Below, piece after piece: positions 10,445 through 20,767 of a DNA stretch of 64,000 nucleotides. Below the pieces are notes generated by a model. It worked only from the letters and a program-made list of their open reading frames with translations, was not told where the DNA came from and did no database searches. The DNA is from Sutterella wadsworthensis. GTDB lineage: Bacteria > Pseudomonadota > Gammaproteobacteria > Burkholderiales > Burkholderiaceae_F. The first letter of the stretch is position 1, and every line of letters starts with the position of its first letter. The position numbers were made by a program, and so were the translations under genes. The stretch covers positions 97,678 through 161,677 of the forward strand of contig NZ_QNRV01000004.1 in assembly GCF_003315195.1 (NCBI RefSeq). Direction: 5' to 3'.

Positions 10445-11677
10445 TTAAAGGAGACTTTCAAGCTCGGCGAGCTCTTCGGCCGGCGTTTTGCGCCGAGGAA
10501 GAGCTTCATCCGTCCGCTCAAGCTCCCAATCCTCGAGCTCACGCGGTTCGTTAGGATGCTCTTCCCGCCAGGCCGCGGAGAATTCCGAAACCGCTTGGCG
10601 AAGTTCATCGAGCCCGGCACCCGTCAGTGCCGACACGAACACTGCCTTAGGCCGGCCGTTCTGATCTCGGACAATCTCCGGCGCCTGTCCGGTAACGTCA
10701 ATCTTGTTGTAGACCAAGATCACCGGCACATCGTCGGCATGGATGTCGGCGAGAACCGAATTGACTTCGGCAATCTGCTCCTCCCGCACCGGAGAGGATG
10801 CATCGACCACATGCAAAATGAGATCAGCATGCACCGTTTCATCCAGGGTCGACTTGAAGGCCTCAATCAGCTGATGCGGCAGACCGCGGATAAAACCGAC
10901 CGTGTCGGTCGCCACCACCGTTTCCTCATCGGAGAGCCAGAACTTTCTCGCCGTTGTATCCAGCGTGGCGAAAAGCTGGTCGGCAGCGTACGTTTCCGCA
11001 CGCGTGATCTTATTGAAAAGCGTCGACTTGCCGGCATTCGTATAGCCCGCGAGCGATACGGTGATCGAATCGCCGCGCGAACGGGCGCGGCGCTGCGTGC
11101 CCCGCTGCCGAGCCAAGCGCTTGAGCTGATCTCTCAACTGCTTCATGCGCGTGCCGATCATGCGCCGGTCAAGCTCAATTTGCTTTTCGCCCGGTCCGCC
11201 CGTCTTCCCTAAGCCGCCGCGCTGGCGCTCCAGGTGAGTCCACCCGCGGACAAGACGTGTTGACAAGTGTTCGAGCCGAGCCAGTTCAACCTGAAGACGG
11301 CCTTCACGGCTCTTGGCGCGCTGGCGGAAAATGTCAAGAATAAGTTCCGTACGATCCAATACGGGAATCCCGATCAGACGCTCAATGTTGCGCTCCTGCG
11401 CCGCTGAAAGGGCGATATCGAAAACGACAACATCCACCTCTGCCTCTTTGGCGAGGATGCCGAGCTCTTCAATCTTTCCGGAACCTAAAAATGTAGCCGG
11501 ATCCGGCTTTTCCCGCTTGGCCTGCATGAGCCCAACGGGCTCAAGTCCGTCCGAGGATACGAGCAGCCTCAATTCCTCGGCGGAGTCCTGATAAAAAGCC
11601 CGGCCAACGGAAACAACGACTAGAAACGCACGCGAGGCTTTCTTCGCGTGCGTTTCATCGAGCTGAAATTTTGACAG
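10445..11677 (-). CDS. hflX: HflX ribosome-associated GTPase (non-canonical start)
   Basis: HflX splits stalled or hibernating ribosomes. Visible motifs are the HflX domain (PDPATFLGSGKIEEL), a Gly-rich segment (RQRGGLGKTGGPGEKQIELD), G1 (GYTNAGKST), G3 (DTVGF) and G4 (NKID). A TTG at 11572 would give 375 residues but lacks the conserved first strand. The in-frame sequence upstream (RAFLVVVSVGRAFYQDSAEELRLL) is clearly HflX-like. No ATG, GTG or TTG exists in that stretch. A CTG at 11677, seven bases after GGAG and overlapping the hfq stop region, is the best start and gives 410 residues. Confidence 0.93.
   Translation of the reverse strand: MSKFQLDETHAKKASRAFLVVVSVGRAFYQDSAEELRLLVSSDGLEPVGLMQAKREKPDPATFLGSGKIEELGILAKEAEVDVVVFDIALSAAQERNIERLIGIPVLDRTELILDIFRQRAKSREGRLQVELARLEHLSTRLVRGWTHLERQRGGLGKTGGPGEKQIELDRRMIGTRMKQLRDQLKRLARQRGTQRRARSRGDSITVSLAGYTNAGKSTLFNKITRAETYAADQLFATLDTTARKFWLSDEETVVATDTVGFIRGLPHQLIEAFKSTLDETVHADLILHVVDASSPVREEQIAEVNSVLADIHADDVPVILVYNKIDVTGQAPEIVRDQNGRPKAVFVSALTGAGLDELRQAVSEFSAAWREEHPNEPRELEDWELERTDEALPRRKTPAEELAELESLL
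11626..11653. other. Perfect hairpin inside the 5' end of hflX
   Basis: A 10-bp perfect inverted repeat (ACGCACGCGA / TCGCGTGCGT) with an 8-nt loop, located 26-54 bases after the hfq stop. It falls inside the conserved N-terminal coding part of hflX. It may attenuate hfq-hflX read-through or modulate hflX translation. The following T-tract is weak. Confidence 0.6.
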
Positions 11678-11678
11678 A

Positions 11679-11930
11679 TCAGTTCTCCGTTGCGTCGCCG
11701 GCAGGCTGAGCAGTCATCGAGACGGCGCGCGAAGGCACAACGGTGCTGATGGCGTGCTTGTAGACCATCTGCGTCAAGGTGTTGCGCAAAATGACGACGT
11801 ACTGGTCGAAAGATTCGATCTGTCCCTGAAGCTTGATGCCGTTGACCAGATAGATCGAAACGGGAATATGTTCCTTCCTCAGCATGTTGAGGAACGGATC
11901 CTGCAGAAGCTGAACCTTATTGCTGGGCAT
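11679..11930 (-). CDS. hfq: Hfq RNA chaperone
   Basis: 83 residues from ATG 11930, with GGAG 10 nt upstream. Sm1 ([20 protein letters not shown]) and Sm2 ([12 protein letters not shown]) motifs are intact. The hexamer pairs small RNAs with mRNAs. The acidic C-terminal tail is short. The longer frame to 11966 adds 12 residues not typical of Hfq. Confidence 0.97.
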   Translation of the reverse strand: MPSNKVQLLQDPFLNMLRKEHIPVSIYLVNGIKLQGQIESFDQYVVILRNTLTQMVYKHAISTVVPSRAVSMTAQPAGDATEN

Positions 11931-12381
11931 GATTTTCTTTTTCTCCGACGCTGCAGCTTCGCACATGCAGGTCTTGCGTTGATTGTTGTTTTCTTCCGCT
12001 GCGCCGTGAGAGTCGTGTGCGTCCGTCTCTGCGCGTATAAATTGCGCGCGGCATATGTTGCGGGAACCCGCTCTCCGTCGGCCGTTTGAAATAAACCGTC
12101 GGATTGGTGGAGCATAGGCCTCCGCCGCAAAACTGCTTGAAATATTAGCACTGCCGGCCGGCAGGCTCGGCCTCCTTAAGGCAATGCCGCATCTGCATTT
12201 GCAAGGAACTATTGCGGCATTACGTTGTTCAGCACGCTTTTCTCCTTAGATGCACTCGCTTTGAAGCGATCGGCGCCTGCACTTTGCGCTGTCCAAGGAC
12301 TTCAGTGAAGGCTATGATTGTCCGCAAACAATGCGCAGACCGACCTCTGCGTGAGACGCACATTCCGAGGAATGCCACCCC
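11931..12381. other. Intergenic region upstream of hfq
   Basis: About 450 bp without a gene between divergent hfq and the DUF4198 gene. It must hold promoters for both. An inverted repeat at 12183-12221 (9-bp arms AATGCCGCA / TGCGGCATT, 21-nt loop) is the only structure I see; no T-tract follows. Confidence 0.4.
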
Positions 12382-13200
12382 ATGCTTCACCGCACCTTCT
12401 CCGCCGCCCTGTTTGCCGGCACGCTTGCAGCAAGCCTGCCGGCCGCTGCTCATTTCGGCCTCATCCTTCCCGATCCCGCCATGGTCCTTGAGCAGTCCAA
12501 GACTGCTTTCAAGCTCGATGTGAGCTTTATTCGCCCGATGGAAGCGAGCACGATGACAATGGTCAAGCCCGCGGCCTTCTATGTGGTTGAAGACGGCCGC
12601 AAAACCGATTTGACGCCGGCGCTGCGTCCGGGAAAGCTTTTCGGCCGGGATGACTGGACGCTCGAATACAAATTCGAAAAGCCCGGCGTCTATCAATTTG
12701 TCGTTGAACCGCTCCCTTATTGGGAGCAGTCCGAAGATAAGTTTTACCTGCACTACACCAAGGTCATTGTTCCTGCGCTGGGCGCCGGCCTCGGCATTGA
12801 TCCCAAGGACGATGACTGGTCCAAACCCGTCGGCGTGAAGACTGAAATCGTGCCGCTCACGCGTCCGTACGGCAACTATGCCGGAACGCTCTTTCAAGGC
12901 CGCGTGCTCGTTGACGGCAAATCCGCGCCCAACACAACGGTGAAGGTCGAATTTCTCAATGAAAGCGACCTTTATCAGCCGCGCAATTCCTACTACACCA
13001 CCCAGGTCATGAAGACCGACGACAACGGCATCTTCACTTTTGCGGCGCCTTGGGCGGGATGGTGGGGCTTTGCGGCAGTGCGCGATGCGGGCTATACGCT
13101 CAAGGTCGACGGCGTCGACAAACCCGTTGAAATGGGCGCTGTGCTCTGGACCGAATTCGGCAAACCCCTGATTCGCAAGATTCGACAGCCAGGCCTCTGA
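12382..13200 (+). CDS. Periplasmic DUF4198 protein (NikK-like, possible metal binding)
   Basis: 272 residues with a Sec signal peptide (FAGTLAASLPAAAHFG). Cleavage after the Ala-Ala would leave a mature N-terminus beginning with Ala-His or His, a feature of DUF4198/NikK-type periplasmic proteins that bind nickel or another transition metal. The body alternates beta-rich segments and ends with a transthyretin-like strand pattern (GIFTFAAPWAGWWGFAAV). It stands alone on the plus strand inside the conserved der/hfq order, so it looks like an insertion. The metal is inferred, not shown. Confidence 0.7.
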   Translation: MLHRTFSAALFAGTLAASLPAAAHFGLILPDPAMVLEQSKTAFKLDVSFIRPMEASTMTMVKPAAFYVVEDGRKTDLTPALRPGKLFGRDDWTLEYKFEKPGVYQFVVEPLPYWEQSEDKFYLHYTKVIVPALGAGLGIDPKDDDWSKPVGVKTEIVPLTRPYGNYAGTLFQGRVLVDGKSAPNTTVKVEFLNESDLYQPRNSYYTTQVMKTDDNGIFTFAAPWAGWWGFAAVRDAGYTLKVDGVDKPVEMGAVLWTEFGKPLIRKIRQPGL

Positions 13201-13236
13201 TACGCCCATTTACGCGTTGCGAGTGCGCTGATAATG

Positions 13237-13274
13237 AAAAGACGCTCCCCGGCTTAGCCGGTGAAGCGTCTTTT
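13237..13274. terminator. Bidirectional terminator between the DUF4198 gene and der
   Basis: A long inverted repeat beginning AAAAGACGCT and ending AGCGTCTTTT, with inner GC-rich pairing (CCGGC / GCCGG). It serves the two convergent genes. Confidence 0.9.
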
Positions 13275-13298
13275 CTTTGCCGCCGAGAGCGTCCGAGC

Positions 13299-14654
13299 TC
13301 AGCGCTTTTTCTGTTCATCCACGTACGGATTGGCCTTCGTGCGGAATTCCACGCGAAGCGGTGTGCCCGCGAGATTGAAGGTATCGCGGAAATAGCCCTC
13401 GAGATAGCGGCGATAGGACTCTCCGATATCCTCCAAAGCATTGCCGTGAATCACGATCACCGGAGGATTGCTGCCGCCCTGGTGTGCATAGCGGGGCTTC
13501 GGACGACCGCCTTTGGCTCGCGGCGGCTGCTGGCGCTGGACCGCTTCGAGCAGCGCACGCGTGAGCTTCGGCGTAGGCAGCTTGGCATATGCTGCGGCAT
13601 GGGCTTCGTCGACCGCCCGCATCAAATGGTTGAGGCCGTTGCGCTTGAGCGCCGAGATGCGGATCATGCGGGCCCAGCGCAGGAAGTGGAGTTTACGCTC
13701 GAGGTCCAGATTGAACCGTTCGCGTTCATAGCTGTCGAGCAGATCCCATTTATTGACTGCCACCACCAGCGCGCGCCCGGCATCGAGCACGTAGCCGGCG
13801 ATGTGGGCATCACCTTCACTCACGCCTTCCTTGGCGTCAACGACAAGAATGACAACGTTGGCGTCCTCAATGGCCTGCAGCGTTTTAACGACGGAAAACT
13901 TCTCCACGGCCTCAAAAACACGGCCTTTCTTGCGCAGACCGGCCGTATCCACCAGTTCGTAGGGGCGTCCGTCATATTCGAAATCGATCTTGATCGCATC
14001 GCGCGTGGTGCCCGGCATATCAAAAGCAATAACGCGCTCTTCGCCGACCAACGCATTGATGAGGGTGGATTTGCCGGCATTCGGACGGCCAGCAAGCGTG
14101 ACCTTGATGCGGCGGGGACCGTCATCGTCTTCTTCGGCTTCCGGTTCGTCAAAAGGAAAGTCTTCAGGCAGGCACGAGAACGCCAGATCGAGCGCATCGC
14201 GGACACCCTGACCATGCGCGCCGGAAACCAGATGCGGTTCACCGAGCCCGAGTTCATAGAACTCCGCTTTGGCGGTTTCCGTGAGACCTTCGGCTTTATT
14301 GACAAGCAGCACGACCGGTCGATCGGCGCGGCGCAGATGCTGCGCGATGCGGATATCCTGCGGCGTCAAACCGGCACGGGCGTCGGTCAGGAAAAGAACA
14401 ACGTCGGCCTCCTCAATCGCAAGCTCGGCCTGCCCCGCCATGGCCTGCACAATCCCTTCGGTGCGCACGGGCTCAAAACCGCCCGTATCCACCACGATGT
14501 AAGGACCGGGACCGACGCGTCCCTGACCGTACTGGCGATCTCGGGTGAGACCAGGAAAATCTGCCACGATGGCATCTCGGCTGCGGGTGAGCCGATTGAA
14601 AAACGTCGACTTGCCGACATTAGGCCGGCCCACGAGAGCGATGACTGGAAGCAT
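13299..14654 (-). CDS. der: Der (EngA) tandem GTPase for 50S ribosome assembly
   Basis: 451 residues with two consecutive GTPase domains (G1 motifs [10 protein letters not shown] and [14 protein letters not shown] and NKWD as G4) and a C-terminal KH-like domain ([15 protein letters not shown]). It acts in maturation of the large ribosomal subunit. It is the last gene of the rodZ-ispG-hisS-yfgM-bamB-der series. Confidence 0.98.
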   Translation of the reverse strand: MLPVIALVGRPNVGKSTFFNRLTRSRDAIVADFPGLTRDRQYGQGRVGPGPYIVVDTGGFEPVRTEGIVQAMAGQAELAIEEADVVLFLTDARAGLTPQDIRIAQHLRRADRPVVLLVNKAEGLTETAKAEFYELGLGEPHLVSGAHGQGVRDALDLAFSCLPEDFPFDEPEAEEDDDGPRRIKVTLAGRPNAGKSTLINALVGEERVIAFDMPGTTRDAIKIDFEYDGRPYELVDTAGLRKKGRVFEAVEKFSVVKTLQAIEDANVVILVVDAKEGVSEGDAHIAGYVLDAGRALVVAVNKWDLLDSYERERFNLDLERKLHFLRWARMIRISALKRNGLNHLMRAVDEAHAAAYAKLPTPKLTRALLEAVQRQQPPRAKGGRPKPRYAHQGGSNPPVIVIHGNALEDIGESYRRYLEGYFRDTFNLAGTPLRVEFRTKANPYVDEQKKR

Positions 14655-14791
14655 GTTAGGAAAACTAGAAATTCAACCGCCGCACGGCGGACTCATGACC
14701 ATCATGAAAGTCAGCTGCGCGGCGCTTGATAAAAATAAATTGTCGTTGGCGAGAGTCGATTCTGCTCCCGCTCTTTGTAGCGAATCTCGGA

Positions 14792-15940
14792 CTATTCCGA
14801 GTCGGCTCCTTCAACCACATAGGCCACGTCGCCTTCGACCGTCTGAAAGACAGCGCCGTAGCCGTACTGCGCCGCAGGCGTGGTGACGGCGCCGGAGAGC
14901 TTCGTGCGCGCGACGGGAGTGCCGGTCGCCGGATCAAGGAACGTAATGTTGCCCTCGTAGTCGCCGAAAGCAAGCGATGTTCCTACGCGGATCGGCGCCG
15001 AAGCGGAACGGTAAAGGAAGCTTTCGTTCACCCAAGCCTCACGGCCGTTCTGACGGTTGAAGGCGTGAATGCGGCTCGCATCGTCAACCTCATACACCAG
15101 ACGGCCGTCTGCCACCGGCCCGGTCACCGCGTCAACCTTGGCATTCCAGACAAGGCGTCCGTTCTGTACATTCATACAAACGACATTGCCTTGGAAAGCG
15201 GCTGCGCACATGAGTTCCTGATCAACCCAGGGGCGGCCGACCACGTCAATCAGACGCTCAACTTCTGTGATGCCCTTGGCCTGACCGATGACGGCATCAA
15301 AGACGACGCGGCCGTCATTTGGGTTGAGCGCCATAAGCCGACCGTTAGCCTGACCGACGAGAATGCCCGCAGGCGACCATGCCATCTGCGAAAAGGCACG
15401 AAGCGTAAGCGCCGGCGCCTGGCCCTGATAGTGCCAGACGCGCTGGCCTGTAATGAGGTCAAAAGCCGTGATGCGGGTGTCCGACGTCTTCACAATGACG
15501 CGATTGGCACCCACCAGCGGCGGCACTTCCATGTCCGATGAAAGTTTCGCTTCCCAGGAGAGTTTGCCTTCAGCATCGAACACCTGCACTTTGCCCGTTG
15601 ATGTGCCCACCGCCACATGACTGCCGTCAGTGCCGACGCCCGCTGTCACATCGCCGTCGGTGGTCGTACGCCAGACGATGCTGCCGGTTTGACGATCCAG
15701 ACGCACGACCCGATTGGAGCCTGCCGCATAGACCGCCGTGTCCGTCACAGCCGGCGCGAGATTGCGCTCAGCCGCGTCACCCACATTCGTGCGCCAGACG
15801 ACGCGCGCCAGGTTCGTCTGCTTGAAGTCCGGATAATCGTGCGGATCATGCGTGCTCGAAGACGAGAAGATGCCGCAGCCGGCCAGCGGCAGGACGGCAA
15901 GAGCTGCTGCGAGAGCGGTGAAGGAAGACTTATGGGTCAT
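14792..15940 (-). CDS. bamB: BamB outer-membrane assembly lipoprotein
   Basis: 382 residues from ATG 15940, with a lipoprotein signal ending in the lipobox LAGC. The rest is a beta-propeller of PQQ-like repeats (GSIVWRTTTDGDV, GKLSWEAKL, GQRVWHYQG, GRLVWNAKV). It is part of the BAM complex that inserts outer-membrane proteins. A longer frame to 15979 would place extra residues before the signal peptide. It is followed by der, 137 bp away. Confidence 0.95.
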   Translation of the reverse strand: MTHKSSFTALAAALAVLPLAGCGIFSSSSTHDPHDYPDFKQTNLARVVWRTNVGDAAERNLAPAVTDTAVYAAGSNRVVRLDRQTGSIVWRTTTDGDVTAGVGTDGSHVAVGTSTGKVQVFDAEGKLSWEAKLSSDMEVPPLVGANRVIVKTSDTRITAFDLITGQRVWHYQGQAPALTLRAFSQMAWSPAGILVGQANGRLMALNPNDGRVVFDAVIGQAKGITEVERLIDVVGRPWVDQELMCAAAFQGNVVCMNVQNGRLVWNAKVDAVTGPVADGRLVYEVDDASRIHAFNRQNGREAWVNESFLYRSASAPIRVGTSLAFGDYEGNITFLDPATGTPVARTKLSGAVTTPAAQYGYGAVFQTVEGDVAYVVEGADSE

Positions 15941-16171
15941 GTGTGCAAGGACCTTGAGATTGGGGACTGCGTTGTCCAACTAAAAAGAGAAAACACATCA
16001 GCAAAGGTGCATCGCTTTAGAAGTCGGTTGCGCGCCCTGAATTCTAAAAGAAAGCGCAGCCGCAGGACCTCTCCCGACGGCCGCTTTCATTGCGCTGCGC
16101 GGATGCGGCAGCAGGAATCATCCGCCCGCCGAACCGTTCCCGATGACGAGCCGCGCCTGAAACGCCTGGAT

Positions 16172-16810
16172 TCAGCTCGCTGAGGGCAGCGCCGCAAGCT
16201 TCAGTTCAAGCACGCGGTTCAGAGGATCCTGCGGATTGAGCGCGGCCTGAGCCTGCGTCCAAGCATCTCGAGCTTTCTGCAAGTCACCCTTAGCCGCCCA
16301 AATATCGCCCTGACGGTCGAGCACCAGAACCTTCTGCGCCTCGGCAGGCTTGGCGGCAGCCAGCACCGCAGCCGCCTCGTCGAGCTTGCCTTCGTCAAAC
16401 AGAACGCCGGCGAGGCGAACGCGAGCCACCGTGTCGTACTCCGGACGGCCGGACTTCTCAATCACCCAATTGAGCTTAGCTTTGGCATCGGCCAGATCGC
16501 CCGCATCCGACGCGGACTGTGCAGAAGCAAAAGCCGCCAGCGGCGCATAGAGCGTGGAGCTGTACTCAGAAATCAAACCAGCCGAGAGCGACTGAACGTT
16601 CTTGAGGTCATGCGTTGCAACGGCATTCTGCAGCGCAGCATAGATCTGAGAAGCTTTGGCCGCCTGATTGCGCTGCCACCAATTCCAGCCGTTCCAGCCA
16701 GCAAAGGCGAGGCAGCACACGCAGACCACGCTCGTTACGGGCGTGCCCCAGCGGTCCCACCAGGCCTTCATTTGGTCAATGCTCTCTTGTTCTTCCAAGT
16801 CGTAAGCCAT
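16172..16810 (-). CDS. yfgM: YfgM-like tetratricopeptide membrane protein
   Basis: 212 residues: a short cytoplasmic segment (EEQESIDQMKAWWDRWG), one transmembrane helix (about 20-42) and a periplasmic TPR region (DUF2133). YfgM family proteins associate with the SecYEG/PpiD periplasmic chaperone network. The position between hisS and bamB is the conserved one. Confidence 0.92.
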   Translation of the reverse strand: MAYDLEEQESIDQMKAWWDRWGTPVTSVVCVCCLAFAGWNGWNWWQRNQAAKASQIYAALQNAVATHDLKNVQSLSAGLISEYSSTLYAPLAAFASAQSASDAGDLADAKAKLNWVIEKSGRPEYDTVARVRLAGVLFDEGKLDEAAAVLAAAKPAEAQKVLVLDRQGDIWAAKGDLQKARDAWTQAQAALNPQDPLNRVLELKLAALPSAS

Positions 16811-16864
16811 GGCTCAAACCTTTTGTTGAAATTTTTTGAATCTTATAACCAGTACTGAACAGCA

Positions 16865-18163
16865 TCAGCGATGGAGGGCAGCAAGCGCTTCGGCCACCTT
16901 GTCGGCAGCTTCCGCCGTCGCTACCAGCGTTTGTTCGGCAAAGGGCGCATGCTCGTGCGCACGCAGCGCCTTGATGCCGACCGTGCCCTGAGCGAGTTCA
17001 TCCTCGGTGGCAAAAACGGCAAATTCGGCGCCGGAAGCATCAGCCTTTTTCATCTGGCTCTTGATGCTCGCCTCGCCCGGATGCGTCACCACACGAATGC
17101 CGCGGTCGCGCATGGTTTCAGCGAGCAGCATGGCCTTGGCCTGTGACTCGCCGCCGTGGTGGAGCACATAGACGTCGGTCTGCGAGGCCTTTGGCACTTG
17201 TCCCACTTCACGCATCAGTTCGATAACGCGTTCCATCCCCATGGCAAAACCCACCCCGGGAGCAGGACGGCCGCCGAGCATTTCAACGAGCGGATCGTAA
17301 CGGCCGCCGCCGCAGATCGTACCCTGAGCGCCGAGCTTATCCGTAATCCACTCAAACACGGTGTGGTTGTAATAATCGAGACCGCGCACCAAACGAGGAT
17401 TGATCGAGTATTCAATGCCGGCAGAAGACACCAGCTCTTCAAGGCGGCTAAGGAATGCCCGGCTTTCTTCGCCAAGGTAGTCGAGCAGCTTAGGCGCAGC
17501 GTCCACGAGCCCCTGCATGTCGGGATTCTTCGTGTCAAGAATGCGCAGCGGATTCGTATAAAGACGACGGAGCGCATCTTCGTCGAGCTGATCCTTATGG
17601 GCTTCGAAGTAGGCGATCAGCGCTTCACGGTGCTTTTGACGCTCTTCCTGAGCGCCCAGCGTATTCATTTCGAGCTTCACCGGACCAACGCCAAGCGCCT
17701 TCCACATGCGCGCGAGCATCATAATGATTTCGGCATCAATGTCCGGGCCCGCCATGCCGAGCGCTTCAGCGCCGAGCTGATGGAACTGACGGTAGCGGCC
17801 GCGCTGCGGGCGTTCATGACGGAACATCGGGCCGCAGTACCAAAGGCGCTGTGTGGTTCCGTAAAGGAGATTGTGTTCATTAACAGCACGAACCACAGCG
17901 GAGGTGCATTCCGGACGAAGCGTCAGCTGATCGCCGTTCATGGAGTCGGTGAAGCTGTACATCTCCTTTTCAACGATGTCCGTTACCTCGCCGACGCCGC
18001 GGGTAAAAACGCGCGTATTTTCAAGAATCGGCGTACGGATTTCCTGATAACCGTAGGACGACAGCACGTCGACGCAGGTCTTCTGCACGTACTGCCAGAT
18101 GGGAGCGTCCTGCGGAAGCATGTCATTCATGCCCTTGACGCCGGTGAATTTTTCTTTAGCCAT
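16865..18163 (-). CDS. hisS: Histidyl-tRNA synthetase
   Basis: 432 residues from ATG 18163 ([17 protein letters not shown]). Class II motifs are present: [20 protein letters not shown] (motif 2), the His-specific [14 protein letters not shown], and GFAMGMER (motif 3). It charges tRNA-His. A GTG-initiated extension to 18202 is possible but less likely by family length. Confidence 0.97.
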   Translation of the reverse strand: MAKEKFTGVKGMNDMLPQDAPIWQYVQKTCVDVLSSYGYQEIRTPILENTRVFTRGVGEVTDIVEKEMYSFTDSMNGDQLTLRPECTSAVVRAVNEHNLLYGTTQRLWYCGPMFRHERPQRGRYRQFHQLGAEALGMAGPDIDAEIIMMLARMWKALGVGPVKLEMNTLGAQEERQKHREALIAYFEAHKDQLDEDALRRLYTNPLRILDTKNPDMQGLVDAAPKLLDYLGEESRAFLSRLEELVSSAGIEYSINPRLVRGLDYYNHTVFEWITDKLGAQGTICGGGRYDPLVEMLGGRPAPGVGFAMGMERVIELMREVGQVPKASQTDVYVLHHGGESQAKAMLLAETMRDRGIRVVTHPGEASIKSQMKKADASGAEFAVFATEDELAQGTVGIKALRAHEHAPFAEQTLVATAEAADKVAEALAALHR

Positions 18164-18296
18164 TTGCTCTGTTGCTGCTTGGTATGTCTGAGGCTGCGGC
18201 ACCGCTGTGCTCTGCCGGCCCCGGATACGCCGTCATTTTATGGATGAACGACGCACCGCTTTGTGAAAATGCTGTGTAAAAGGCAGAGGTCGCCGC

Positions 18297-19550
18297 TCAG
18301 CTCCCCTGCTTCGCGTAGTTTTCGCGGACGAATTTTTCAATGATATCCTGAAACTGCTTGGCAATGTCCGCGCCTTTGAGCACGCCTGCCTTCTCTCCGC
18401 GTATGTAGACGGGTGCGACAGGGCTTTCACCCGATCCCGGAAGGCTTACGCCAATATCGGCTTGCCGGCTTTCCCCCGGACCGTTGACGATGCAGCCCAT
18501 CACCGCCACCTTCATCGCTTCCGAACCCGGGGCAATACGCCGCCACTCCGGCGCCCGCGCCCGCAGAAACTGCTGTGTCTCCTGCGCCAGACGCTGAAAG
18601 AGATCCGACGAGGTGCGGCCGCACCCCGGGCAGCTCGTCACGAGCGGCGTGAAACTGCGCAGCTCCATCGACTGCAGGATTTCCTGTGCCACGATCACTT
18701 CTTCCGTGCGCGATGCTCCGGGAGCTGGCGTGAGTGAAACCCGGATGGTGTCGCCGATGCCTTCCTCAAGCAGTACGGCCAGTGCAGCCGTTGACGCCAC
18801 AATGCCTTTGCTGCCGATGCCCGCTTCCGTCAATCCCAAATGGAGCGCCGCCTTCGTGCGGCGCGAGAGGGTCCGGTAAAGCGCAATAAGTTCCTGAACC
18901 TCCGAAACCTTGCAGGAAAGGACAAGGCGATTGGCAGGCAGTCCCAGCGACTGCGCAGCCTCTGCGGATTCCACTGCCGAGCGAACCAGTGCCTCACGGA
19001 GCACGGCCTGCGGCGACTCCGGGTGTTCGGACTGACGATTTTCATCCATCAGCCGAGCTAAGAGCGCCTGATCAAGCGACCCGCCGTTCACGCCGATGCG
19101 CACCGCTGCGCCCGTACGTTTGGCAACCTCGATCATCATCGCGAAGTTCTCTTCGGCCTTGGTGCCTTTGCCGACATTGCCCGGATTGATGCGGTACTTC
19201 GATAAGCAGTCAGCACATTCAGGGATTTCCGTGAGGAGTTTGTGCCCGTTGTAATGGAAGTCGCCCACCAGCGGCACATGAATTCCCGCCGCATCGAGTT
19301 TTTCGCGGATAGCCACGACCGCCCGCGCCGCATCGGGCGTATTCACCGTGAGCCGCACGAGTTCGCTGCCCGCCTCGGCGAGTTCGGCCGTCTGTCGATA
19401 GGACGCCTCTGCATCTGCCGTTGCCGTATTGGTCATCGACTGCACGACTACTGGCCGGCCGCCGCCGATCGTAACGGTCGTCGAACCCCAAATCACATCA
19501 ACAGGCGTGGTCCAATGACGGTTGAGACCGCAAGCATTCACTGTTGGCAT
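18297..19550 (-). CDS. ispG: IspG (GcpE), 4-hydroxy-3-methylbut-2-enyl diphosphate synthase
   Basis: 417 residues. Iron-sulfur cluster ligands lie in [11 protein letters not shown] and in [10 protein letters not shown]; the N-terminal TIM-barrel opens with [14 protein letters not shown]. It performs the penultimate step of the MEP isoprenoid pathway. It lies between rodZ and hisS as in other Burkholderiales, but a terminator separates it from rodZ, so it probably has its own promoter. Confidence 0.97.
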   Translation of the reverse strand: MPTVNACGLNRHWTTPVDVIWGSTTVTIGGGRPVVVQSMTNTATADAEASYRQTAELAEAGSELVRLTVNTPDAARAVVAIREKLDAAGIHVPLVGDFHYNGHKLLTEIPECADCLSKYRINPGNVGKGTKAEENFAMMIEVAKRTGAAVRIGVNGGSLDQALLARLMDENRQSEHPESPQAVLREALVRSAVESAEAAQSLGLPANRLVLSCKVSEVQELIALYRTLSRRTKAALHLGLTEAGIGSKGIVASTAALAVLLEEGIGDTIRVSLTPAPGASRTEEVIVAQEILQSMELRSFTPLVTSCPGCGRTSSDLFQRLAQETQQFLRARAPEWRRIAPGSEAMKVAVMGCIVNGPGESRQADIGVSLPGSGESPVAPVYIRGEKAGVLKGADIAKQFQDIIEKFVRENYAKQGS

Positions 19551-19586
19551 CTCGTTGCTCTTTTTAACTGAAACCGCAGAAATCAG

Positions 19587-19630
19587 AAAAGGCGCCTTAG
19601 CTCGACGTATCGAGCGGCGAGCGCCTTTTT
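19587..19630 (-). terminator. Terminator between rodZ and ispG
   Basis: Outer arms AAAAGGCGC / GCGCCTTTTT and an inner pair GCTCGA / TCGAGC form a branched GC-rich stem. An A-run at the left gives a T-run on the minus strand, so rodZ transcripts end about 36 bp before the ispG start. Confidence 0.8.
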
Positions 19631-19663
19631 GGACTCTCCGGCATGCCCGAAGGTGCCGGGCGA

Positions 19664-20740
19664 TTATTCGATGGTAAAGCGGGCGATGCCGTTTCGTACG
19701 ACGCCGTCCAACGGATAAACCTCACCGTCGATCGTGAGCGAGACGACGCCGGCATTGCCTATCGTGAAGCGCGAACCCTTCGGAATCTCATAGGCCTGCA
19801 CAGACTGCGGACGCATTTCGCTTGCTACTACATTGCGGCCATTGGGTGCGATAACCTGAACCCAGCTGGCCCCAGCTCCCAGACGGAATTCCACCTTGTG
19901 GAGCACCGGTGCGGCAGCGGGCGGCTGAGCGGAAGCAGCGGGCGCCGGTTGCGCCGGCGCGGCTGACGCGGTCTGCGCAGCAGGAGCCGGCGCGGCCGAC
20001 GGTGTCGGCTGAGCTTGCGCTGCGGCGGGAGCTGACGGCTGAGCAGGCTGAGTCTCAGGAGCAGCATCCGAAGGCGCAGCAGCGCTTTCTGCCGGCTCAG
20101 CGGCCGGTGTCTTAGTCTCTTTAGCCTCGTTGGCACCGGACTCAACCTTCTGCGCTTCGCTCGAGGTGTGCAGACTGGCAAACTGATCGGTATAGACTGC
20201 CCAGATGCCGCCGCCAACAAGCGCCGCCAACACCACGAAGAGCACGGCCTTCAAGGTGCGGTTTTTCGGCGGTTCATGGAAAACCGCTTCCCTAGAGGGA
20301 GAACGGTTCGGGAGCTGCCCCACCTCCACGGCAGCGCCGCGGCGCCCGCAGCGCATCATGTAGTCGTCAACCAAAGGCGCCGGATCAATCTTAAGCGCAT
20401 GCGCATACCCGCGAATGAAAGCACGCACATAGACGGGTTCGGGCAAATTCTCAAGGCGCTCCTCTTCGAGCGCGCGAATCTGTGTCACGGCAAGACGGCA
20501 CTGTACGGCCATATCGCCCACAGAAATGCCTTCGGCCTCTCGAGCAGCTCGAAGCACCGCACCAAACCCCTTAGGGGCAGCCAACGCTTCCTCACGTACG
20601 GGAATAGTCGGTTCTGCCTGCGTCTGGGCAGTTTCGCCCTGCAGCGTGTTGAGACTCGGCTCGAGCTTCTCGGACGCCGAGCCGCTCGAGCGGTCTGCAG
20701 CATTTTTTTGCTCTGGGGTCGTGAAATTGCTCTCAGCCAT
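19664..20740 (-). CDS. rodZ: RodZ-like cytoskeletal membrane protein
   Basis: 358 residues: a cytoplasmic Cro/CI-type helix-turn-helix (about 60-125, [20 protein letters not shown]), one transmembrane helix (about 165-185), a long Ala/Pro/Gln-rich periplasmic linker and a C-terminal DUF4115 domain. RodZ links MreB to the elongasome and sets rod shape. pilF, often encoded between rlmN and rodZ in relatives, is missing here. Confidence 0.92.
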   Translation of the reverse strand: MAESNFTTPEQKNAADRSSGSASEKLEPSLNTLQGETAQTQAEPTIPVREEALAAPKGFGAVLRAAREAEGISVGDMAVQCRLAVTQIRALEEERLENLPEPVYVRAFIRGYAHALKIDPAPLVDDYMMRCGRRGAAVEVGQLPNRSPSREAVFHEPPKNRTLKAVLFVVLAALVGGGIWAVYTDQFASLHTSSEAQKVESGANEAKETKTPAAEPAESAAAPSDAAPETQPAQPSAPAAAQAQPTPSAAPAPAAQTASAAPAQPAPAASAQPPAAAPVLHKVEFRLGAGASWVQVIAPNGRNVVASEMRPQSVQAYEIPKGSRFTIGNAGVVSLTIDGEVYPLDGVVRNGIARFTIE

Positions 20741-20767
20741 GGATGCGCCTCAATGAAAACGACGGTT

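Noticed and set aside
13446..14729. A 427-codon plus-strand frame opposite der
   Set aside because: Shadow of der; no domain and no start context.
17156..18247. A 363-codon plus-strand frame opposite hisS
   Set aside because: High-GC antisense frame; hisS motifs on the other strand are complete.
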